A stretch of 15,613 nucleotides of DNA. Source: an uncultured Lachnospiraceae bacterium (GTDB taxonomy: Bacteria; Bacillota; Clostridia; Lachnospirales; Lachnospiraceae). Where the stretch lies: NCBI GenBank assembly GCA_900539715.1, contig UQDA01000042.1, positions 1 through 15,613 of the forward strand, written 5' to 3'. This document shows, piece by piece, positions 1 through 6,151 of this stretch. Below the pieces are notes generated by a model, which had not been told where the DNA came from, made no database searches, and was given only the letters and a program-made list of their open reading frames with translations. The position numbers and the translations under genes are program-made. Every line of letters begins with the position of its first letter. The stretch's first letter is position 1.

Positions 1-692
1 ATGAGCATCAGGCGAGCCTGAATCCGAATATGCCTCTGCGCGACCTTTTGTATATTGCGCGGCAGTATGAGAAATATGTGAAAGGGAAATCACTGTATGC
101 AGACAGGCGGCTGAAAATCCCAACGCCGAATTTCGTAGTATTCTATAACGGGACGGATGTCCAGCCGGAGAGACGCATCTTAAAGCTGTCGGATTCTTTT
201 GAAAAGGAGACGGATGACCCGAATCTGGAGCTGAAGGTATTGCAGCTCAATATCAACGACGGCAAAAACAAAGAGCTGATGGAGCGGTGCCGCACATTAA
301 AGGAATACAGCCAGTATGTGGCATGCGTGCGGAAACATAAAGAGTCAGAAACGCTTGAGGACGCGGTGGATCATGCGGTAACGGAGTGCATTCGTAAGGG
401 AATCCTGCGGGATTTTTTGCAGGAGCAGAGAGCGGAGGTAGTGGCGATGTCGATTTTTGAATATGACGAGGAAGAGGAAAAGAGAAAGCTGCGGGAAGCC
501 GAGTTCGAGTATGGCAGGGAGGAAGGCATAAAACAAGGCATAAAACAAGGCATAGGGGAAGGGATAGAACAGGGCATACTGCGGACTCTGACCGGGCTTG
601 TCAGGGAAGGGTTGCTGACCGTCCGGGATGCCGCAGCACACGCCAATATGTCGGAAGACGCCTTTGAGAGAGAACTGAAAAAAATGGATTAG
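1..692 (+). CDS. Rpn family recombination-promoting nuclease / PD-(D/E)XK transposase-like protein, 5' partial
   Basis: The frame is open from base 3 and runs through the ATG at 30, so the true N-terminus lies left of the window and ATG 30 is internal. The nine residues before it (EHQASLNPN) continue the family pattern: an E-x-Q element leading into a 'MPLR.L.YIARQYEKY' stretch, then 'P.P.FVVFYNGT'. This matches the Rpn/PDDEXK transposase-like nucleases that are abundant in Lachnospiraceae and take part in RecA-independent recombination in related systems. The C-terminal part is charged, with a short repeated 'GIKQGIKQGIGEGIEQGI' tract (DNA about 525-581), then a small helical tail. The upstream part of the nuclease core cannot be seen, so activity cannot be judged. 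Family call is good; function in this organism is inference. Confidence 0.8.
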   Translation, partial: EHQASLNPNMPLRDLLYIARQYEKYVKGKSLYADRRLKIPTPNFVVFYNGTDVQPERRILKLSDSFEKETDDPNLELKVLQLNINDGKNKELMERCRTLKEYSQYVACVRKHKESETLEDAVDHAVTECIRKGILRDFLQEQRAEVVAMSIFEYDEEEEKRKLREAEFEYGREEGIKQGIKQGIGEGIEQGILRTLTGLVREGLLTVRDAAAHANMSEDAFERELKKMD

Positions 693-732
693 AGTGTAGG
701 TTGCTGTTTACAGCCGACCTGGCAATAGTATC

Positions 733-761
733 TTGTGTTTTCACTTTTGCCCTGCTATAAT
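733..761 (+). promoter_or_regulatory. predicted sigma-A promoter for folT (extended -10)
   Basis: A -35-like TTGTGT (733-738) is followed, after exactly 17 bases, by a perfect TATAAT (756-761) preceded by an extended-minus-10 TG (753-754). Predicted start is about 768, roughly 40 bases before the THF aptamer, so the whole riboswitch would be in the transcript. The -35 is weak but the extended -10 compensates. The -10 lies in the loop of the inverted repeat 748-780. Confidence 0.55.
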
Positions 762-784
762 ACAGAATTGTAGCAGGGCATTTT
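748..784 (+). terminator. inverted repeat after the Rpn gene, possible weak terminator
   Basis: Ten-base arms TGCCCTGCTA (748-757) and TAGCAGGGCA (771-780) are perfectly complementary around a 13-base loop and are followed by TTTT. It lies 55 bases after the Rpn stop. The T-run is short, and the loop holds a perfect TATAAT, so the palindrome may instead be an operator around the folT promoter. A second small hairpin (GGGCA 776-780 with TGCCC 784-788) overlaps its right arm. Confidence 0.45.
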
Positions 785-805
785 GCCCGAAATATTGATT
801 CAGAT

Positions 806-916
806 TGCAGAGTAGGTTCGTATGCGTTAAGTGCCCATGGGACAGAGAGTTGCTCAGGGGACGAAAAGCGCCGCGTCAGGCGGGCGCTTGCGGTATGCGG
901 GCCGCATCTCGCTGCA
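806..916 (+). ncRNA. tetrahydrofolate (THF) riboswitch aptamer
   Basis: The sequence follows the THF riboswitch pattern: AGTAG after P1, the conserved GCGTTAAGTG block (824-833), a GGGA in loop 3 (839-842), ACGAA before P4 (861-865) and GCGGT after it (890-894). The helices can be drawn. P1 is TGCAG 806-810 with CTGCA 912-916. P2 is 815-823 with 895-903 (nine pairs including G-U). P3 is GTGCCC 831-836 with GGGGAC 857-862 (one mismatch). P4 is AAGCGCC 866-872 with GGCGCTT 883-889. A pseudoknot is possible between loop 3 (847-853) and J2/1 (904-910), six of seven pairs. This class is known to sit upstream of folT in Firmicutes, and folT is the next gene, which supports the call independently. 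Confidence 0.9.
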
Positions 917-990
917 GCAGAAGATGGAACGCAGGGAATGGGAGTGTCCGGGGCTGAAGGCCTTTGGATTCTATAAAACTGCGGAAAATA

Positions 991-1024
991 TCTCCTTTTG
1001 CAGCGTGAGGTCTGTAGAAGGAGG
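991..1024 (+). promoter_or_regulatory. Shine-Dalgarno-sequestering hairpin of the folT riboswitch
   Basis: The 12-base arm 992-1003 (CTCCTTTTGCAG) pairs without a gap to 1012-1023 (CTGTAGAAGGAG), with two G-U pairs, around an 8-base loop. A flanking T991-G1024 wobble can add one more pair. The right arm holds the folT ribosome binding site AAGGAG, so this structure should block translation start. The left arm region 998-1005 can instead pair with 910-917, which is the 3' strand of aptamer P1. No U-run follows, so the switch would act on translation and not on termination. Confidence 0.75.
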
Positions 1025-1031
1025 AATTGCG

Positions 1032-1616
1032 ATGAAGAAATTTGCAGCCCTTTTTACGGATTCCGCGCGGGAGTTCAAGAATGTTCGCACGCTTACGGCG
1101 TGCGGGCTTTTTGCGGCTCTTGCGCTGATCCTGAACTCGTTTACGATCCGGCTGGGGCCTTATTTAAAGGTCGGGGTGGCGGGTCTGCCGAATGAGATGG
1201 TAGACGTGCTGTTCGGTCCGGTGGTAGGAAGCCTTTTTGCGGCGATGATGGATATCGTAAAGCTTTTTCTGTATCCTGACGGCGCATGGATTCCGGGACT
1301 GACCCTGAACTGCCTGTTGGCGGGAACGATATACGGGTGTTTTCTCTATCATAAGCCGACCAGCTACTGGAGGATATTTGCAGCGGAGCTGACGGTAGCG
1401 CTGTTTGTAAACGTGCTGCTCGGTACGTTCTGGCTGTCTCAGGTATACGGCAAGGGCTACCTTGCGATGCTTCCGGCCCGTCTGGTCAAAAACATCATAA
1501 AAACGCCGATAGATTCGCTGATACTCTATACCGTGATGAGCGTGCTGGAACGCTCCGGCGTGTTCAGGATGCTCAAAATCTTCCGTCCCGTGAAGCGTGC
1601 GCAAAATAAAAACTGA
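1032..1616 (+). CDS. folT: folate-family ECF transporter S component (FolT-like)
   Basis: A 194-residue hydrophobic protein with about six membrane segments: the substrate-binding (S) subunit that gives an energy-coupling-factor transporter its vitamin specificity in the cytoplasmic membrane. The 'RLGPYLKVGVAGLPNEMVDVLFGPVVG' region, the 'LLGTFWLSQVYGKGY' stretch and the 'PARLVKNIIKTPIDSLILY' helix near the C-terminus are typical of folate-family S components. The start at 1032 has AAGGAGG at 1018-1024 with good spacing. The same frame is open back to a GTG at 831, but that extension reads through the riboswitch and is not coding. No ECF A, A' or T gene is in the window, so it must use a shared module encoded elsewhere. 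Expression should fall when reduced folates are plentiful, through the upstream THF riboswitch. Confidence 0.9.
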   Translation: MKKFAALFTDSAREFKNVRTLTACGLFAALALILNSFTIRLGPYLKVGVAGLPNEMVDVLFGPVVGSLFAAMMDIVKLFLYPDGAWIPGLTLNCLLAGTIYGCFLYHKPTSYWRIFAAELTVALFVNVLLGTFWLSQVYGKGYLAMLPARLVKNIIKTPIDSLILYTVMSVLERSGVFRMLKIFRPVKRAQNKN

Positions 1617-1623
1617 AAAACAC

Positions 1624-1676
1624 AAGTCCTTCATGTTTCCCAAGCTCCTGTTCGTGGAAACATGAAGGACTTTTTT
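1624..1676 (+). terminator. strong intrinsic terminator after folT
   Basis: A perfect 17-base-pair stem, 1624-1640 with 1656-1672, has a 15-base loop and runs into TTTTTT (1671-1676). It starts eight bases after the folT stop and closes a monocistronic folT unit. The stem also begins with AA, so the structure could stop transcription from either side. Confidence 0.92.
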
Positions 1677-1878
1677 CGTGACAGGAAGTGTAATTTGGTA
1701 TCTCATAAAAATGCGTATCGAACAAAAACACGATTGTGAGATATTGCTTGCGGGAAGCCGTTTTTATTCCGGTGGCAAAAGTCTGACCACTCTCTGAAAC
1801 AGGGAAGTTTTCTTTGTCCTTTAGAAAATCTTCAGAAATTTTTTGCCCTTTCTTCCGGCTTTTTTTTATGAACTGTCG
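1677..1878. other. intergenic stretch without a recognisable gene
   Basis: The gap between folT and the PadR gene is 363 bases. This part has no convincing ORF or ribosome binding site. It holds an imperfect inverted repeat (TATCTCA 1699-1705 with TGAGATA 1737-1743, with an inner ATCG/CGAT pair) and a T-rich run around 1860-1867 with no stable stem before it. I assign no function to it. Confidence 0.5.
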
Positions 1879-1907
1879 TTGACAAACAATATTATACGGA
1901 ATATATT
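1879..1907 (+). promoter_or_regulatory. predicted sigma-A promoter of the PadR/DUF1700/DUF4097 cluster
   Basis: A perfect -35 TTGACA (1879-1884) is followed after 17 bases by TATATT (1902-1907). A 15-bp direct repeat overlaps the promoter and lies just behind it. The PadR gene starts about 65 bases after the predicted start of transcription. Confidence 0.7.
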
Positions 1908-1930
1908 ATTGGTATAAACAATATTATACG
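1884..1930 (+). repeat. 15-bp perfect direct repeat at the PadR promoter, candidate operator
   Basis: AAACAATATTATACG occurs at 1884-1898 and again at 1916-1930, 32 bp apart (about three helical turns). Both copies continue with a similar purine-rich GGAATATA/AGATATA tail. The first copy starts at the last base of the -35 and fills most of the spacer; the second lies downstream of the -10. This arrangement fits binding and repression by the PadR protein encoded next, but which protein binds is inference. Confidence 0.6.
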
Positions 1931-1979
1931 AGATATAGCTTCTGAAAGGAAGACATTATATTGGAAAGGAAGCGGTCAG

Positions 1980-2300
1980 ATGGTTTTTAACACGGGAGCG
2001 GCTCTTCTGGATGCAATCGTGCTGGCTGTTGTTTCACGGGAGGAACGGGGAACGTACGGCTATAAGATAACGCAGGAAGTGCGGCAGGCGATAGAGCTTT
2101 CGGAATCCACTCTGTATCCGGTGCTTCGCAGGCTGCAGAAAGACGGCTGTCTGGAAGTGTATGACATGGAGTGCGGCGGAAGAAACCGCAGATATTATCA
2201 GATTACGGAGAGAGGCAGCGCGCAGCTCGGGCTGTATCGGGAGGAATGGAAAAAATATTCTGAAAAGATAACGGCGCTGTTTGATGGAGGAATTTATTGA
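1980..2300 (+). CDS. PadR family transcriptional regulator
   Basis: A 106-residue winged-helix protein, the usual size of the short PadR subfamily. The 'YGYKITQEVR', 'LSESTLYPVLRRLQKDGCLE' and 'GGRNRRYYQITERGSAQL' segments are the classic PadR recognition helix and wing. These dimers normally repress their own operon and sometimes sense small hydrophobic compounds or envelope stress. AAAGGAAG lies about eight bases before the ATG. It is the first gene of a run in which the next gene overlaps its stop by one base, so it probably autoregulates the DUF1700/DUF4097 genes through the direct repeats upstream. The inducer is unknown. Confidence 0.9.
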   Translation: MVFNTGAALLDAIVLAVVSREERGTYGYKITQEVRQAIELSESTLYPVLRRLQKDGCLEVYDMECGGRNRRYYQITERGSAQLGLYREEWKKYSEKITALFDGGIY

Positions 2301-3016
2301 TGAGCAGAAAAGAATTTATGCAGCGGCTGGAAGCGCTGCTTTCAGATTTATCAGAAAATGAAAGGGAAGAGGCGCTGCAGTATTATAACGGTTATCTGGA
2401 CGATGCCGGGAGCGAGAATGAAGAAGAAGTATTGCAGGAGCTTGGAACGCCGGAGGCTTTGGCGGCATCCATACGTCAGGGGCTGAAAGAGGATGGCATC
2501 GGAAACGGATATTTTTCAGAAAATGGTTTTTATGAAAAGGAGCCTCAGCGGGAAAGACCATCGGGCAGGGAAGCGGCAGAAGAGAAAAAGGAAACGTTAA
2601 ATGACCGTTACCGCAGCGGTAAAAAGTCCAAAACCTCAGGAGGGACGATAGCGCTATTCGTTATCTTATGCATTTTTGCGGCTCCGATCGTTGTTCCGGT
2701 GGTGATATCCCTTCTGGCAGTAATCTTTGCGCTGACGTTGACAGCCGTAATACTTTTGTGCGTGATGTTTTTTGTGGGAGTCGTATGCGTGGCGGCCGGA
2801 GTATGCGCGCTGATAGGTTCTGTGCTGGACGCTGTAACATTTCCGGCGGGCGCGGTGCTTGGCATAGGGATGAGCCTTGTGACCATCGGAGGCGGCATTT
2901 TATGCGTCCTGCTGTTCGGCTGGCTGATCGTGAAGGTATGCCCCAGAGTATTCCGGAGCGCGGTCAATATGTGCAGCAGACTTTTGCACAGAAAGGGGAA
3001 TGAAAAGGATGAATAA
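2300..3016 (+). CDS. DUF1700 (HAAS domain) membrane protein
   Basis: The first 60 residues or so ('MSRKEFMQRLEALLSDLSENEREEALQYY' onward) are the helical HAAS/DUF1700 domain. A charged low-complexity linker follows, then three or four strongly hydrophobic segments in about residues 115-225. Such proteins nearly always sit next to a PadR gene; their biochemical role is not established, and a PadR-partner or envelope-sensing role is inferred. I take ATG 2300, which shares its A with the PadR stop TGA (GGAGG at 2286-2290). A TTG three bases earlier is possible but less likely. The one-base overlap indicates translational coupling. Confidence 0.85.
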   Translation: MSRKEFMQRLEALLSDLSENEREEALQYYNGYLDDAGSENEEEVLQELGTPEALAASIRQGLKEDGIGNGYFSENGFYEKEPQRERPSGREAAEEKKETLNDRYRSGKKSKTSGGTIALFVILCIFAAPIVVPVVISLLAVIFALTLTAVILLCVMFFVGVVCVAAGVCALIGSVLDAVTFPAGAVLGIGMSLVTIGGGILCVLLFGWLIVKVCPRVFRSAVNMCSRLLHRKGNEKDE

Positions 3017-4157
3017 AAAGATAAAGACAGTGATTATTGCAGCGGCGGGATGTGTGGGCGCAGGATGTATTCTGATGGGCGTCGGCTCTGCGATGGGCGG
3101 TTATGACGAGCTGGGAAAAATTAATATGGAGCAGGGATGGCGCGGATTTGAACGGGTAATGACGCCATTGCGTTACAGTATATACAGACTGCCGGGAGTT
3201 GGAAGCCTGTTGGCAGAGCTGGATGATATCGCGCTGTCAGAGGCTCAGGAGGATGCGATGGAGAACTGGGCCGACGGGCTTGAGGACAGTGCGGAGGAAT
3301 GGGCCGACGGATTTGAGGACGGCGTGGAAAACTGGACAGACAGTTTGGAGAACCGCATGGAAGGCTGGTCTGACGGTGTGGAAAACAGAGTTGATGGCAT
3401 AATGGACAATGGCTATTACAACGGTGCGGAGCAGAATATGGGACAGGAGGTCTTTGACGGGGATTTTGAAACGGATATCGCTTTTACAGGAATGCCGGAG
3501 GCGATAGAAGTCGAGATAGGCGTCCACGGCTTAACACTCGTGGAAGGGGACGCCGGAAAGATACGTCTGGAGGGAAGGAACGCAGACCGGATACAGTGTT
3601 ATGTGGAAAACGGAACGCTGTATTTAAAGGATGTGGGAACGCATAAGAAATATAAAAAGACAAACGGCAGGGAGCTGACGCTTACGGTGCCTGTAGGAAC
3701 GGAATGGAAAACTGCGGTCCTGGATGCGGATATGGGATATGTGCAGGCGGAAACGCTGTCGGCAAAAACTGCGGTCCTGAAAACGGAAATGGGTTCGATA
3801 GAGCTTGGAAAGCTGAAAGCCGATTATGCAGAGGCATCCGGCGAGATGGGAAACGTGGAGGTCGAAGAAGCGGAGATAAAAGGGCTGAAAGCGGAAGCTG
3901 AAATGGGGAATATCGTGTTTGCGGGAACCGTCAAAGGCCCTGTGGAAGCGGATTCGGAAATGGGGAGCATAACGCTGCGCCTTCGTCAGGAGCAGGAGGA
4001 ATTTGATTACAGGGTAAGCTCGGAAATGGGAGAAGTGAAGATCGACGGCGTAAAATACGGTCTTGCAGACGGCAGGGAAAAGACAGTCGATAACGGCGCG
4101 GACTGGCAGATGGACCTGGAAACTTCCATGGGCAGTATTGAAATTTTGTTTGAATAG
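3009..4157 (+). CDS. DUF4097-type beta-strand repeat protein with an N-terminal anchor and 11-residue repeats
   Basis: A membrane segment near the N-terminus ('VIIAAAGCVGAGCILMGVG') is followed by an acidic region. At DNA 3264-3395 there are four tandem 11-residue units beginning with (N/E/G)W, such as NWADGLEDSAE and EWADGFEDGVE. The rest, about residues 155-382, is a DUF4097/DUF4098-like putative adhesin fold: short beta strands with a recurring D/E/S-MG-x-(I/V) turn seen seven times (DMGYV, EMGSI, EMGNV, EMGNI, EMGSI, EMGEV, SMGSI). ATG 3009 is chosen because AAAGGGG (2992-2998) is well spaced for it; ATG 3000 in the same frame is too close. It overlaps the DUF1700 gene by eight bases. The PadR-DUF1700-DUF4097 order is a recurrent Firmicute arrangement, probably envelope related; the exact function is unknown. 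Confidence 0.85.
   Translation: MNKKIKTVIIAAAGCVGAGCILMGVGSAMGGYDELGKINMEQGWRGFERVMTPLRYSIYRLPGVGSLLAELDDIALSEAQEDAMENWADGLEDSAEEWADGFEDGVENWTDSLENRMEGWSDGVENRVDGIMDNGYYNGAEQNMGQEVFDGDFETDIAFTGMPEAIEVEIGVHGLTLVEGDAGKIRLEGRNADRIQCYVENGTLYLKDVGTHKKYKKTNGRELTLTVPVGTEWKTAVLDADMGYVQAETLSAKTAVLKTEMGSIELGKLKADYAEASGEMGNVEVEEAEIKGLKAEAEMGNIVFAGTVKGPVEADSEMGSITLRLRQEQEEFDYRVSSEMGEVKIDGVKYGLADGREKTVDNGADWQMDLETSMGSIEILFE
3264..3395 (+). repeat. four tandem 33-bp units coding 11-residue repeats
   Basis: Four in-frame 33-base units encode NWADGLEDSAE, EWADGFEDGVE, NWTDSLENRME and GWSDGVENRVD. Tryptophan is fixed at unit position 2 and aspartate at 4, with an acidic or amide pair at 7-8. The period of 11 fits a hendecad (three helical turns), suggesting an amphipathic helix or coiled-coil stalk between the membrane anchor and the beta domain. 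Confidence 0.8.
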
Positions 4158-4196
4158 GGGTAAGATAACAGGGAAAGAAAGCGAGGGATGAGCGAT

Positions 4197-4406
4197 ATGA
4201 ATAATAAAAAATTATACCGTTCCAGGTCGAACCGGATGATATGCGGCGTCTGCGGCGGCCTCGGAACCTTTCTCGGGGTCGATGCGACGGTGGTACGTGT
4301 TTTATATGCGGTTATCAGCCTTTTGGCAGGAGCCGGATTTTTAGGACTGGTGCTCTATTTTATCCTTGCGGTCATCATTCCGGAGGATGACGGTATCGTA
4401 GACTGA
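4197..4406 (+). CDS. PspC domain protein
   Basis: A 69-residue protein that is almost entirely one PspC domain: 'KKLYRSRSNRMICGVCGGLGTFLGVDATVVRVLYAVISLL' followed by a second hydrophobic helix and an acidic end. PspC proteins act at the cytoplasmic membrane in phage-shock and cell-envelope stress responses. ATG 4197 is preferred because GAGGG (4183-4187) is nine bases upstream; ATG 4188 in the same frame directly abuts that site. It follows the DUF4097 gene by 39 bases with no terminator, so it is probably cotranscribed, which supports an envelope-stress theme for this cluster. Confidence 0.88.
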   Translation: MNNKKLYRSRSNRMICGVCGGLGTFLGVDATVVRVLYAVISLLAGAGFLGLVLYFILAVIIPEDDGIVD

Positions 4407-4424
4407 CAGTAAAAGGAGAAGAAG

Positions 4425-4934
4425 ATGTTTCAGGAAATTTCACCCTATGAATTAAAAGATAATGCGTTTACGATGATAGGAAAAGAGTGGCTTTTGGTGG
4501 CCGCACACCAGGACGGAAAAAGTAATGCCATGACCGCAAGCTGGGGAGGTATCGGAGTAATGTGGGGGAAGCCCGTGGTATATGTGGTGATCCGTCCGCA
4601 GCGCTATACAAAGACATTTATGGATCGGGCGGAGACGTTCTCGCTGAGCGTATTTCCGGAAGAACTGCGGGGGATGATGAACTACATGGGGACGGTATCC
4701 GGCAGGGATGAGGATAAGATAGCAAAAAGCGGTCTGACAGAGAGAAAAGAGGATGGTGCGCCGGTATTTGAGGAGAGCCGTCTGGCGCTTGTTTGCCGCA
4801 AGCTGTTCGCACAGCCGATGGAAGAGTCGGCATTTCTGGACAAAGACGTGGTGGGACGCTGGTATCCTGAGAAGGATTTCCACACGCTCTATATCGCAGA
4901 GATTGAAAAGGTGCTTGTAAAGAAAGAAGGATAA
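4425..4934 (+). CDS. flavin reductase-like FMN-binding protein
   Basis: A 169-residue protein matching the flavin reductase-like split beta-barrel family in length and pattern: an N-terminal 'KEWLLVAAHQDGKSNAMTASWGGIGVMWGKPVVYVVIRPQRYTKTF' with the T-A-S-W segment that lies by the FMN phosphate, followed by 'FSLSVFP'. Members bind FMN and either reduce flavin or act as small cytoplasmic oxidoreductases; the substrate is not predictable. AAAAGGAGAAG precedes the ATG. It follows the PspC gene by 18 bases, so transcription from the PadR promoter may reach it. A hairpin follows its stop. Confidence 0.85.
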   Translation: MFQEISPYELKDNAFTMIGKEWLLVAAHQDGKSNAMTASWGGIGVMWGKPVVYVVIRPQRYTKTFMDRAETFSLSVFPEELRGMMNYMGTVSGRDEDKIAKSGLTERKEDGAPVFEESRLALVCRKLFAQPMEESAFLDKDVVGRWYPEKDFHTLYIAEIEKVLVKKEG

Positions 4935-4944
4935 AGCAAAGCAG

Positions 4945-4981
4945 AGCCGGATGCAGGAAAAGAAATGCATCCGGCTGTTTT
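4945..4981 (+). terminator. hairpin terminator or attenuator after the flavin reductase gene
   Basis: The 11-base arms AGCCGGATGCA (4945-4955) and TGCATCCGGCT (4966-4976) are perfect, with a 10-base loop and a short GTTTTG tail. The next gene starts only 19 bases further on and no promoter fits in that gap. Either the terminator is leaky or the kinase pair has its promoter inside the flavin reductase gene. Confidence 0.65.
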
Positions 4982-4999
4982 GATTCGACAGGATATGAA

Positions 5000-6151
5000 A
5001 TGATAAGGAAGCTTCAGGATTTATATGACAAGATAAAAAGAAGACTGACGGAGGAGATCCATCAGAAGGCGTATTGGCTGCGGAAATGGGAAGTAACATG
5101 GAAAAACACGCTTGTGACGGCTGCGATATTGACGGCGGCAACGGCAGTATGCGCGGCATACCATTTTATTTCGGATGGCACGCTGAATATCATTATGTTT
5201 TATACGATTGCGCTGATATTCATCCCGCGTTTTACAGAAGGATATGTGCCCGGGATAGCGGCGGCCATGAGCAGCGTGCTTTTGACCAACTATTTTTTCA
5301 CAGAGCCGTATTATGAGATGGACCTGTCCTCGACGGGCTATAAGATAACATTTTTTTGTATGCTCGTCATTGCGGTGGTGATAAGCGCGGCAACATCCTA
5401 TACAAAGAGCCAGTCAAGGATAGTGGCGGCGCAGGAAAAGCAGCTTATGGAGGCGGAAAAGGAAACGATGCGCGCCAATCTTTTGCGGGCAGTATCCCAT
5501 GACCTGCGGACGCCTCTGACGGGGATTATCGGGGCGAGCAGCTCCTATCTGGAAAACGAGGCGGTTTTGTCTCCCGAAAAAAAGAGGGAGATGGTGCGTC
5601 ACATCGGAGAAGATGCGGACTGGCTCTTAAATATGGTGGAAAATCTGCTGACCGTAACGAGGATACAGAACGGTACGGCGAGCGTGAATAAATCGCTGGA
5701 GCCTGTGGAAGAGGTGATGCTGGAGGCAATACAGCGCATCCGCAAGCGTTTGCCGGAGATAAGGGTGAACGTGAGACTTCCGGAGGAATTTGTGATGATC
5801 CCCATGGATCCTCTTTTGATAGAGCAGGTACTCATCAATCTGATGGAAAACGCATTTTACCACGGACATAGCGATAAGAGTATCGAGCTATCAACGCGGA
5901 AAGAGGAAGATGAGGTGCTCTTTTTTGTAAAGGACTATGGACCGGGGATTTCAAAGGAGCGTCTGGAAACAATTTTTGACGGGGAAGGACAGAACGGGAG
6001 CAGAGAGTCGGACAGTCACAGAGGGATGGGGATTGGACTTTCCATATGCAAGACGATAATCACAGCCCACGGAGGACGTATCTGGGCACAGAATCATGAA
6101 AACGGGGCGCTTTTATGTTTTGCGCTGCCGATAGGAGAGGAGCAGGAATAG
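5000..6151 (+). CDS. sensor histidine kinase, KdpD-like C-terminal architecture (DUF4118 membrane domain)
   Basis: A 383-residue membrane kinase. About residues 35-130 form a compact set of four hydrophobic segments with 'FYTIALIFIPRFTEGYVPGIAAAMSSVLLTNYFFTEPYY', typical of the KdpD/DUF4118 transmembrane region. The H-box 'SHDLRTPLTG' carries the phospho-accepting His167, the N-box has Asn284, and the G1 box DYGPG lies at 312-316, with a later G2 box GMGIGLSI. It lacks the large N-terminal KdpD and universal-stress domains of full-length KdpD (about 900 residues in E. coli), so it is a shortened form and the ligand is uncertain. AGGA lies seven bases before the ATG. The response regulator gene begins directly after its stop. 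Confidence 0.88.
   Translation: MIRKLQDLYDKIKRRLTEEIHQKAYWLRKWEVTWKNTLVTAAILTAATAVCAAYHFISDGTLNIIMFYTIALIFIPRFTEGYVPGIAAAMSSVLLTNYFFTEPYYEMDLSSTGYKITFFCMLVIAVVISAATSYTKSQSRIVAAQEKQLMEAEKETMRANLLRAVSHDLRTPLTGIIGASSSYLENEAVLSPEKKREMVRHIGEDADWLLNMVENLLTVTRIQNGTASVNKSLEPVEEVMLEAIQRIRKRLPEIRVNVRLPEEFVMIPMDPLLIEQVLINLMENAFYHGHSDKSIELSTRKEEDEVLFFVKDYGPGISKERLETIFDGEGQNGSRESDSHRGMGIGLSICKTIITAHGGRIWAQNHENGALLCFALPIGEEQE

Noticed and set aside
525..560. Short direct repeats (GGCATAAAACAA) as a CRISPR-like or mobile element end
   Set aside because: They are in-frame codon repeats giving GIKQGIKQGI, typical of this protein family's C-terminus.
345..646. Minus-strand ORFs opposite the Rpn gene
   Set aside because: They mirror the GIKQG repeat tract, have low-complexity composition, lack ribosome sites and lie fully inside a well-supported gene.
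831..1031. N-terminal extension of the folT reading frame starting at GTG 831
   Set aside because: It reads through the THF aptamer and the SD hairpin, shows no protein-like pattern, and the AAGGAGG with ATG 1032 is a far better start.
1699..1743. Inverted repeat TATCTCA/TGAGATA as a riboswitch or terminator
   Set aside because: Only 7 outer plus 4 inner pairs with asymmetric gaps, no T-run and no conserved motif; kept only as a note on the intergenic stretch.
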